From the NCBI RefSeq assembly GCF_027579695.1, contig NC_083570.1, positions 11,220,051 to 11,284,050 on the forward strand: a DNA stretch of 64,000 nucleotides, in the 5' to 3' direction. The position numbers and the translations under genes are program-made. Within the stretch, counting starts at the first letter, position 1, and each line of letters opens with the position of its first letter. Shown here piece by piece: positions 54,281 through 62,606 of this stretch. Under the pieces are notes generated by a model that saw only the letters and a program-made list of their open reading frames with translations, was not told the origin of the DNA and searched no databases. The DNA comes from Neoarius graeffei. Taxonomy: Eukaryota > Chordata > Actinopteri > Siluriformes > Ariidae.

Positions 54281-55517
54281 AGGTCCCATGGCATGGTGGT
54301 TTGTTGATGCTTTAAACGGGCTCGTGGAGGTTTCCGGATGTTATATCCGCAGCCTTTCTCGAAATGAACCCTCGGCACGTAGATATAGCCTCCTGGGAGA
54401 AAGCCCCATTTCAGCGCTTTTCCCAGTGCGTCGTTTTGCTAATGAGAAGCAGGAGGCGGGGAAGGGTAGAGGGTGGGGGCGGGTCTTATCATTAATATTC
54501 ATGACATGTAAACGTGTTACCTCTGATTGGCTAACAGCACTGTGCCGCTACCTCCAGTGGGTCAGAACAAGCGGATGTGGGTGTCTTACTATGGCGAGAG
54601 AGAAGGAACAAACCGCGAAGGGAAAAATACCGCGCGCTGACGTCATTAAGGTGCGACACGAGGAAATAAAATAAATTCAACAAATGTTTGGGTTTTTACT
54701 GAACAAACAAACAAATAAAATGAACGAGTGACTTAAAAAAAAGAATGTGGGTGTCTTTGTAAAAACTGTTTTGATTGGCTATTATAACAGAGCATGCTGC
54801 ATGCTTTTTGGTTTTGTAGCGCAGATTACCTGGCTAACTGCAGGAAGCGGTTAGCTGCACAGCTAATGTAGCCATTGCAAGGCTAACGTGGCACCGATTT
54901 TAAAACACGGCAAAATGACTTAACAGTTATACACTTACTTGTTCGGTGTTTGTGGCTGATGCGGCAGGGATGCTTGGTACGGACCCAGGCTTCAGTGACA
55001 GTTGATGTGCAAAACCTGCCCTGTACTGTCCCAAGTTGTGGAAACATTCATCAGGAAAATGCTTCCAACAAACATACACCATCTTGGGTAGACTTGATGG
55101 CGTATTATTGAAGTAAATAAAATTAAGCCACTGCGTCTTCAGGGGCTCTCCCGTCGGCAGTAAAAACAGACTCTTTTCTGTGTTGTCACATCCATGTACA
55201 GCGCAATTTCCATGTTTCGCTCGCTTAGGTGACGCCATGTTGTTGTGTCCTCTATGGTCTCCTCACTACAACTGGGCGGGCAATCCATACAGTGGGTGGG
55301 AATCCGGGGGGGGGGGGCGTGGGGATCATCTCCCTTGCTGACGTAGTAAAGGGAAGAGCTTCTCAACGCGCCGTTTTGATGCGCCATTCTCAAATGTTGG
55401 GCATAGTTTGGTTTACACATTATGAAATTTCTAGCCACTGGGGTGACTTAAGAAGGTCAGAGGAACTCATTTTAACGTTAAAAAACCTCAAAGTGAAAAT
55501 TTCATGCCATGGGACCT
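54281..55517 (-). mobile_element. Kolobok-type element with THAP exon
   Basis: TTAA (54277-54280 and 55518-55521) flanks AGGTCCCATGGCATG and the complement of AGGTCCCATGGCATGAA. The family A copy at 43666 shows the empty site GACTTTAACCGG. A THAP exon runs on the minus strand. TTAA duplications with a THAP transposase define Kolobok; only the first exon is kept. Confidence 0.82.
54939..55238 (-). CDS. THAP zinc-finger first exon of Kolobok-type element
   Basis: One hundred codons run from MASPKRAKHGNCAVHGCDNT to a GTAAGT donor. The C2CH finger is complete: Cys12-x4-Cys17, then Cys57-x2-His60 in VCWKHF, with Trp37, GFAHQLSLKPGSVPS at the end and a conserved Pro in TPSSLPK. It would bind the element ends. 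No downstream DDE exon lies between the donor and the element end at 54281, so the element is non-autonomous. It is on the strand opposite to the TRIM-type gene and sits in its intron. Confidence 0.75.
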
Positions 55518-55705
55518 TTAACCGGTTAATGAGGCTCGGTGGTCGGTCAAGGTGTTTTTTTTTTTTTTTTTTTTTTTTTGTTTTTTTTTTAGTTTTCGCC
55601 ATCCCTAGTTTCTCATGGTACGGCCGTGCGAGCTACTGCATCGCTGAGGCTCTGGTTTAATTTGTGATTGTTTATTCGTATTATCCTCCTTTTTACTTTT
55701 TGTAG

Positions 55706-55859
55706 CGTTTCCAGTCAGTCACTTCATCTGAATATAAGGACTCGCCAATCATCACGATTAATCCCCGTCTCTCACTCGACAATGTGAAGGAGTATCTCTC
55801 AGGCCTGAAAATGCGACTTGAGGAATTCTGCGCTGAGGAAATTAAATTCTCTCCACCAG
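55706..55859 (+). CDS. TRIM-type gene, exon after coiled coil
   Basis: The 154-nt exon lies between TTTTTGTAG and a GTAAGT donor, in phase with the 234-nt exon. The product reads RFQSVTSSEYKDSP, then INPRLSLDNVKEYLSGLKMR and LEEFCAEEIK. This is the linker of fish TRIM25-like proteins between coiled coil and PRY-SPRY. The hAT nest at 52264-55607 separates it from the previous exon by 3.8 kb. Confidence 0.82.
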
Positions 55860-55946
55860 GTAAGTAAAGATATGCTGACTTCTCTTTATTTTTTTTGGGG
55901 GGGGGCAGGCCGATCGTGTTTTTAATTTATTCTGATGTCTCCATAG

Positions 55947-56006
55947 ATTCTGCGGTTCAGATGATATCCCCTTCAGAGCCACAGAGCAGGGAAGATTTTT
56001 TGAAAT
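55947..56006 (+). CDS. TRIM-type gene, 60-nt exon
   Basis: The 60-nt exon lies between TCTCCATAG and a GTATGT donor and completes the split Asp codon of the previous exon. It reads SAVQMISPSEPQSREDFLK, matching the PPEPQTRxDFLxY block that precedes PRY-SPRY in fish TRIMs. The PRY-SPRY exon should follow within a few hundred bases, but none is found from here to 64000. Confidence 0.82.
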
Positions 56007-56995
56007 GTATGTCCAACACGCATACACTTAACAATTATTCCGGCTATAATCCATGTACGATGAGATTGAGTGGAATAACTCCACATTCACTGGATTTTGA
56101 GAAACGGAGCATTTTTATATTTTTGCAAATTCGATGACTAAAAACTTGTCCGACAAAATCTTTTCCGCTGAGGTGGACTTCTTAAAAACCCATTGATGGC
56201 TGCACGAATCGGCTTCGGTGTCTCTTTTGTAGAAAGTGTCTTCTTGCTGTCATGTCGAGGTATAGAATAACTTTAGACATTTGTTTAATTCTTCCTTGGA
56301 CATTTCAGTTATGTAATTTTCAGACTTCTTTGAGCCTTTGTACGGAAGCGTATTGCTGCCACACTCAAAAAAAAAAAAAAAAAAATTGGCTTAGTATCAA
56401 GTAATTACGTGAAAACTTTATAACAATATCTTATCACGTTTTTACAATATATTTATCATGTAATAACGTGAAAACAACTTATCAAGAACTAACATGAAAG
56501 TGTGGTTTAACATCATAACATCTAGCCAAGCCAGTCCACTGACACTCCACGCTTCCCAACCTCATGTTCCAGCAAGCTCGTGTTTCGCTACGGCTCAAAA
56601 TATGGATTCTCCACTGTCGAGATTTCTTCGAGTTCGTGGTGTACCAGAGGACTGTCTCCTTCGCATGGAGCAAGATCATGTAAGTGTATTTTACCGTTTT
56701 GTCCTCAAGTAGTGTATAGTTAGCTTATGGTGGCCACTAGCCTGCCCACACCTGCCAGTAGCCCGGTAAGCAGCTGCTAAATGAAGGTGCTAGCATTTAG
56801 CTATAACTTGTTTGCTGTGGGCAGCTAGTTGTATCGTCATCCCCCCCCCCCCCCCCCCCAAAAAAAAAAAAGAGTTAACATTAAAGACAAATGCACTCGT
56901 TTGACGCATTTCAAGATATTCAGGAGTTAAGAGCATAAAACATTGTTGACTGCATGTGTAACCCCTCAAGTGTCTGCCTTGTGGTTTTCATTTAA
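56007..56995. other. Region downstream of the last TRIM exon
   Basis: No PRY-SPRY coding sequence is seen. A poly(A) run lies at about 56366-56385, a poly(C)/poly(A) junction at about 56843-56871, and a short exon-like piece at 56602-56679. Confidence 0.55.
56602..56679 (+). CDS. Short SAM-like first exon (tentative)
   Basis: Twenty-six codons from an ATG to a GTAAGT donor read MDSPLSRFLRVRGVPEDCLL and then RMEQDH. The pattern FLRxRGVPEDCLxRMExD resembles the middle of SAM domains in several fish proteins. No second exon can be linked to it. It may be the start of an unknown gene, a transposon exon, or chance. Confidence 0.3.
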
Positions 56996-57211
56996 CCTCC
57001 TAAGGCCCAAGCTGTTTTTTTTTTTTTTTTTTTAACATGCATTTTTTATTTCTCTTTGCTATTTGGGCTTATTAGAACCTGATTAGAATAAAAACTAAGC
57101 ATCTTTTGATAAGATGTACTTTTAGAGAAAAACTATGTCCACATATGTGGATTCTTGTTCCGAATTTCTAAAAAGTGCTGTCCACGCATGTGACCGCTAA
57201 GCCCTAGGAGG
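56996..57211. mobile_element. TTAA MITE (piggyBac/Kolobok type)
   Basis: The ends are CCTCCTAAGGCCCAAGC and the complement of CCTCCTAGGGCTTAGCGG, flanked by TTAA (56992-56995 and 57212-57215). It is 216 bp with the palindrome CCACATATGTGG inside. Confidence 0.82.
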
Positions 57212-57304
57212 TTAAAGAACAAGGAGTGGGACCATGCAGCGATTTTATTAACCCGGCACAAACAATACTAAATTGGGACTCCGCAGAGCAGGATGTGTTG
57301 TGAA

Positions 57305-58002
57305 TAGTGCTGCGTACTGGTACTGTACCGTGAAAATCGATTCGGTACAGGTCCAAAATACCGGATCATGAAGTACCGGTACTGTACCGATATAAATTTA
57401 CACCAAGTATCTGCTTATTTTGTGACTGAAGATGCGTAAATCCTACCACAAAGACGAAAATTTAGCACTGGAAAAAAGACATAAAATGCCGCGCTGAAAC
57501 TTGAAATCAGAGCCATCTTTGAGTTGAGATCCTCTCGCCACAGTCTCACGAGACATTGCGAGAGCTTGGCTGATCCAGCGTTCTGATTGGTCAAAAAGAC
57601 TCAAAAGCAGGTCAGCCATTTTTCCTTTGCTGGCATTGGCGGCCTTTGTTGCTTTGTGTAATTTTGCCGCGTAAGTTAAAGGCCGTGGACTGCGCGTAGT
57701 CTGTAGTACTCTAGTGTAGTCACTTCTCGCTGTGAGACAACTTATGACTTTTTGTCCCAAGTTAACCAAGTGTGAGACTGACAGGGTGACTGAGAAGTGA
57801 GGTAGGAAACCTAGTTATGTTCGGTTTTCTTTGAATAAAGATACTGACAAGTTGTCAACAGTTTATTAATGTTTGTCATTATTGAAGAAGTTCAGAAGAA
57901 CACATGTTAATTTGTCAAATTGTTCAGGTACAGGTCCGGACCTGTACCTAAACCTCTGTACCGGTACCTGTACCTGATGTTACGTTTAGGTACGCAGCCC
58001 TA
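57305..58002. mobile_element. Non-autonomous hAT
   Basis: The ends are TAGTGCTGCGTACTGG and the complement of TAGGGCTGCGTACC, flanked by the exact 8-bp duplication GTTGTGAA (57297-57304 and 58003-58010). Subterminal GTACCGGTAC words are dense at both ends. No coding content. Confidence 0.93.
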
Positions 58003-58955
58003 GTTGTGAAGCATAGGCAAGGCGATGGCCCAATCCCCCAAACCTGTGCCGTATTTATGAATAAAATAGAATGCAAACGAAACGTAAGAAAATGCATGTA
58101 GGCCTGGCACAAAGTTGGGACTCCGTAGGGCAACATTGTAAAGCATGTAGGGTAGGCAATGCTAGTATGGGGAGAGAAAGACCCCGTCTTAGATCATCAA
58201 ATGCCTTCGGAAATTAGGTAAGCAATATTTGCATCGTCGTAGCTGTTTTCAAAGCTAGCTGGCTAGAATTCCCCTTCGTAATCTTGCTTGTAAAGCTAAG
58301 GTAGTTTAGTACAGGCTCGGTCAACAACACCACTGACTGTAACGGAAGCAGAACACTTTCAGATATTTCCCAGTTTATTCATTTACAGTTCACTACACTT
58401 CTGTTAAATATCTTGCGTAGCCCTATGGTAGCATAACATAGATCATAGCCTGCCGATCTGCCGCTGTAACCATTAAAGCAGCAACTACAATGGCACCAGA
58501 GCCCGTTCTCTTGTGGCATTTCGTATCATCCGAATTAATGAAACAGTGGCATGTAAGTGAATGGTAACAGCGACTCGGGCAGTTTCCAGGTTGTGTGTGG
58601 TTTTGATTACGGGTGTAGAAACGATGTGTGTGGATAGCCTACAAATAGTTTTAATTCTGATACAGTGATTCTGACTAGTCTGGATGTAGCCAAAGAATAA
58701 CTTTCCTCACATGTGGTTTAAAACTTCGACAAAAATGCGCACAAATCAGCAGACAACACACTACACTGTACTACACACTGGACACCTACAAGGAGGCAGA
58801 TAATCCATATCAATTAAAACTGTGAGAGAGCCAAGCGTTTCCACCTGGTAACACCACAAGAGGTCAGTATATAATCACTATTCCATCAATATGAATGTAT
58901 TTGGCACGTCACCCACGTCAAATGTTTTTACAACAAACTTTGGTACTCTGGCACC
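58003..58955. other. Unassigned stretch
   Basis: No element ends or convincing exons are seen. A short ATG-to-donor frame at about 58491-58553 was not accepted. Confidence 0.45.
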
Positions 58956-59792
58956 CTTTTTTTAAACCATTTGTACAAAATCTTGGTGTAACGTTTGACA
59001 GTGGGCTTAAATTTTGATAAACAGATTAGTTCTGTTGTTAGAACGAGCTTTTTTCAACTTCGTCTCTTGGCCAAAGCGAAGCCGTTTCGCAGTCGGCAGG
59101 ATCTCGAGAAGGCAATTCATGCGTTTATCAGTTCGAGACTGGACTATTGTAATGCCCTGTATGTTGGCCTCAGCCAGTCTTCAATTTTACGTCTTCAACT
59201 TGTACAGAACGCTGCGGCCTGATTTTTAACAAGCACGTCTAGACGTGAGCACATTACTCCTGTGTTGTCATCGCTCCATTGGCTTCCAGTCCGTTTTAGA
59301 ATTGATTTGAAACTTCTGTTTGTTTTTAATGCCATCAATGGCCTGGCTCCCTCTTACCTGTCTGAAATTTTAACTATTCGTGATCATGGTAGGGCCCTGC
59401 GTTCTTCGGGTCAGCTTCTGTTAGAAGTTCCATGGTCGAGATATAAACAGTGGGGTGATCGTTCTTTTGCTGTCGCTGCTCCCAGACTGTGGAATAATCT
59501 GCCCCCTGACATTCGCACCACTATTGATCCCGGCCTTTTTGATTCAAAGTTGAAGACCTACTTTTTTAGATTGCCATACAATCCTGACTAGGGGAGTCTT
59601 GTTTTGGAGGGGTGCTTCGTTTCGTCTGTTTTATTTCATGTACTTCTGAAAGGCTTTTGGTAATCTGCAGCACGGTGGCACCTTCCGCAGTCAAAACCTG
59701 TGTTTTTATGTGTTTTGGTGTTCTGTTTTATGGCTTTGATGTAAAGCACTTTGGGTACCTTTTGGTTATTGTAAAGGGCTATATAAATAAAA

Positions 59793-59826
<34 letters not shown>
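58956..59826 (+). mobile_element. L2-clade LINE, 5'-truncated, with (ATTG)n tail
   Basis: It covers the end of the reverse transcriptase region, a 3' UTR (GTAAAGGGCTATATAAATAA) and an (ATTG)n tail at 59796-59826. The 5' part is missing, as usual for dead-on-arrival copies. No target duplication identified. Confidence 0.85.
58995..59591 (+). pseudogene. L2-type reverse transcriptase C-terminal region
   Basis: The frame carries SRLDYCNALYVGLSQSSILR and LQLVQNAAA, then an in-frame TGA at 59220, then LSSLHWLPVRFRIDLKLL, NGLAPSYLSE and FAVAAPRLWNNLPPDIR before its natural stop. These are the hallmark blocks after the polymerase core in fish L2/CR1-type LINEs. The catalytic YADD region is upstream of the truncation and absent. 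The single stop and the truncation make it non-functional. Confidence 0.88.
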
Positions 59827-59828
<2 letters not shown>

Positions 59829-60217
59829 TGCGTGACAAACTGGCTCACAAAGGAGTGCAAGTACAAACAACCAAACCTCCACTGTTCTACGTAGTCTTGG
59901 GCAGTGTTGGGGAAGCTGCTCAGAAAATGTAGTTAACTAAAACTACCAGTTAGCCTGCTCTACATCAGATGTAGCTTCTCTACATGACAGTTACCTGAAG
60001 ACAAAATGTAGCAAGCCAAGTAACAAAACAGTAGTAGTTTACTACATGCAAAGCTGCTTTATAATTTACGAAAAGGCCTATAAATAAATAAAACATGACC
60101 TAGCCTAACTAACAGGTCTTTACAGTAGACACATCTAACTTTTAGCCTAGTATTGTAGGTGAAAAGCTCTTAAAACCATAATCTTTGGGTTGATATTTCC
60201 ATGTTCCGTGCCCCTTG
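59827..60217. other. hAT-like 5' end and unassigned sequence
   Basis: At 59901 CAGTGTTGGGGAAGCTGCTC followed by TGTAGTTAACTAAAACTACC looks like the end of a common fish hAT type. No matching second end is visible, so only a fragment is claimed. The rest shows nothing. Confidence 0.4.
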
Positions 60218-60410
60218 TCAAATTGTAGGGCTGGGTTCAAAAGATCGATCCACGATCCGATATCGATTCACGTTCAAAAAATACGAGATCGATTCAAAAA
60301 TGTGTGGATTGATCTCTTCCAGGTGGCTATAGGCACTATTTTCTCGACCGCGCAAGGACCGCTATAAAAAGCGGGTGCCGGCAAACGAAACCGAAACTTA
60401 AGAACGCGAG

Positions 60411-61384
60411 ATGGCTGAAGCTGCACAGCTAAAATCACCGCCTGGCCTGAAAGCTGATGTATGGCATTACTTTGGATTCAAACATTACGAGGACAGAGAC
60501 GAAGTCGACAGAACAAAAGCAGTGTGCAAACTGTGCCACATATGGCCCTTTTCCACTACCCTTTTTCAGCTCACTTCAGCCCGACACGGCTCGCGTTTCG
60601 ACTACCTCCGAGTAGCACGACTCAGCTTGCTTCAGCCCTGCTCAGCACCCAAAACTCGCGCGGTTTTGGAGTGGGGCTGAAGCGAGCCAAACCGAGCCGA
60701 GTGGGGCTAGGGGCGTGAGGAGACACTCCCCTGTGCACTGATTGGTGAGGAGGAGTGTCCTCACATGCCCACACACGCCCCGCGAGCACGCTGGGATCTG
60801 TAAACACCGTAAACCCGGAAGAAGAAGAATTACGAGTTACGAGAATTTCTGAAGCCTTATGCGCCTCGCCTCATCTGTTGTATCTGTATCTGTTGGCGTT
60901 GTCGGTGACAACAAGCCACAGCACCAAGACCAGCAACACTAACGACTCCATGTTCTCCATGTTTATTGTTTACTATCCGGGTCGTGAGACTACCGCTTAA
61001 AAGGTCACTGATGTCACTGTTTGCGCCGCCTAACGACATCACGTGACGTCCACCCACTTTCGCTAACTCCACCCAATGTGTCCACCCACTTCCAGCCAGC
61101 ACGGTTCAGCGCGGTTGTAGTCGAAATGCAACTCCAACAGCCCCGCTCAGCTCGGCTCAGCCCAACTCAGCCGCGTTGGTAGTGGAAAAGCGGCAATAGA
61201 GGTAAAATATAGTGGCAATACAACCAATCTCCGCAACCACTTATCCAGGCACCACGCCGACACAGTTTCAGCTAAACCTGCAGCGAATCAAACTGCACTG
61301 GAGAAGGCATTTGGTGTTAAATTACATGCACAAACACACATGGGGCTGTTCCTGTCAATAGGGACAGTTTTTACTTTAAAGTGA
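60411..61384 (+). pseudogene. BED-finger transposase start, interrupted by MITE
   Basis: The frame starts MAEAAQLKSPPGLKADVWHY and reaches CKLCHI at 60542. It resumes at 61196 after the MITE and its ATA duplication, with EVKYSGNTTNLRNHLSRHH. Together these complete a BED finger: W-x2-F, Cys-x2-Cys and the final His pair. The remainder (TALEKAFGVKLHAQTH) soon ends at a stop at 61384, showing an older internal deletion of the catalytic region. The MITE cut the finger later. Confidence 0.82.
60543..61195 (+). mobile_element. PIF/Harbinger-type MITE M1 in a BED finger
   Basis: The ends are TGGCCCTTTTCCACTACC and TAGTGGAAAAGCGGCA, with the exact 3-bp duplication ATA (60540-60542 and 61196-61198). 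The reading frame on the two sides joins as Cys-His-Ile-Glu-Val, confirming the site. Confidence 0.94.
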
Positions 61385-61592
61385 CAACCCAGCAATATCT
61401 AAGTAAATCGATATCGAATCGGATCGTGACCTTATGAATCGGAATCGAATCGATCCAGGAAATCTGGATCGATTCCCAGCCCTATCAAATAGTACAATAG
61501 TTTTGTTGTGTTCTTTGCTTTCTTGGGTCCTGAAGCATGAAAGCACAGGCCAGAGTGATGCACTATCACAATGGTTTATTAGTCCCTCCCCA

Positions 61593-62309
61593 CAGGGGGT
61601 TTTCTAGAAAAATTTAGTATGAGGGTGCTCACCATGGCGAGGGAGCGAAGCAACCGGTTGGGGGGGGGTCCGTCCCCCCCTCCGCCGTGCGAAGCCTTTG
61701 AAAAATTGAGGCTACAATGGGACATTCTGAGGCTATCTGAGAGGGAAATTGTAACAAATTGTTTGTCAACATTGAAAAAGAAAGAAGTAATCATCTTCTG
61801 CCCCGGACAGTCTTTGGCTTTCTTCCGTTTCGTGCCGCGGGATGACATCTTTAAATGCCGAAGTGTCAACAAAAACAACTCGCGAACTACTTCTGTCAAA
61901 AGCTCCCGCACCAGTGGGTGAAAGGTCATTCAGTCTCGAGAAATCTCGCTCTACAAGTCAGCTGACCATGTAACCCATGTCAAATCTCGCGAGAGCAGCT
62001 GCGACAAGTAAACAACTAAACAACATGGCGCCTCAGTTTGGAAAACGCCAATTCGGATTGTTTTTGCACCATCTGGCGGTGTATCTACTATGATTGGAAT
62101 ATTTTTGGAGTAATTATAACGTATTTGATGATCAGACACATTGTCACGTGGTGTTGCTGGGATGTTTTCACGGAGAAAAGATGGTTTTGAGAAAGATTGC
62201 ATGTTGTGCAGTAGCATATAAGTGCATGGCCTAAGTGTGACTTGGGGTTCAATCGGCATTTCGGTAAGAGGGCGCAGCGCCCCTGTGCCCCGGTTTAGAT
62301 GAAAGCCTG
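61593..62309 (-). mobile_element. hAT deletion derivative
   Basis: The ends are CAGGGGGTTTTCTAG and the complement of CAGGCTTTCATCTAAACC, flanked by the exact 8-bp duplication CCTCCCCA (61585-61592 and 62310-62317). A transposase-type first exon is on the minus strand at about 61848. Confidence 0.85.
61759..61848 (-). pseudogene. Relic N-terminus of hAT transposase
   Basis: The minus-strand ATG at 61848 opens MSSRGTKRKKAKDCPGQKMI and then TSFFFNVDKQ. A basic stretch followed by QKxIxSFF is usual at the start of fish hAT transposases of the MYM/TTF class, as I remember them. The frame then runs into terminal sequence with no further domain. Confidence 0.5.
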
Positions 62310-62317
62310 CCTCCCCA

Positions 62318-62604
62318 TACTATCCACTAGATGGATCGAGCATCTCTATAAACGGTGCTATAACTAAGGCTGTGAGCTTTTGTTTGGACTCGATTCAGCC
62401 CTTTCTGAGCTCTACTAGCAGCCTAATTTTGGGTGGTGGGCTATCATTAGTAGTAGACAGAGTGCCCCACAACCTATGATCTTAGCATGATTATTAAAAA
62501 GGACGTACCAGTAAGCTATGAGTTGAGTGCGAGTGTTTTATTGTTTTCAAAAGTCATACCAGAGTAACAAATGAAGTTGGTTAACCTATTGCATAATCTT
62601 CGCC
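62318..62604. other. Unassigned stretch
   Basis: Nothing recognised between the hAT and the TA target of the last Tc1 element. Confidence 0.5.
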
Positions 62605-62606
62605 TA

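Larger units (their letters stand above)
52264..55607. mobile_element. hAT family A, copy 2, with nested elements
   Basis: The ends are TAGGGATGTTAACCGATGAC and the complement of TAGGGATGGCGAAAAC, flanked by the exact 8-bp duplication GTTTCTCA (52256-52263 and 55608-55615). It holds a second hAT (53090-54011) and a Kolobok-type element (54281-55517). A long T run sits at about 55554-55590. No transposase. Confidence 0.93.
60226..61484 (+). mobile_element. hAT element with BED finger, split by a MITE
   Basis: The ends are TAGGGCTGGGTTCAAAAG and the complement of TAGGGCTGGGAATCGATCC. The flanks TCAAATTG (60218-60225) and TCAAATAG (61485-61492) match at 7 of 8. ATCGATTC words repeat inside both ends. 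The BED-finger frame at 60411 is interrupted by an M1 MITE. Confidence 0.88.

Noticed and set aside
55229..55660. 143-codon plus-strand frame over the Kolobok-type element end and the T run
   Set aside because: It spans an element junction and a poly(T) tract and lies opposite the THAP exon.
58491..58553. ATG-to-GTAAGT frame reading MAPEPVLLWHFVSSELMK
   Set aside because: Too short and isolated; no partner exon or known motif.
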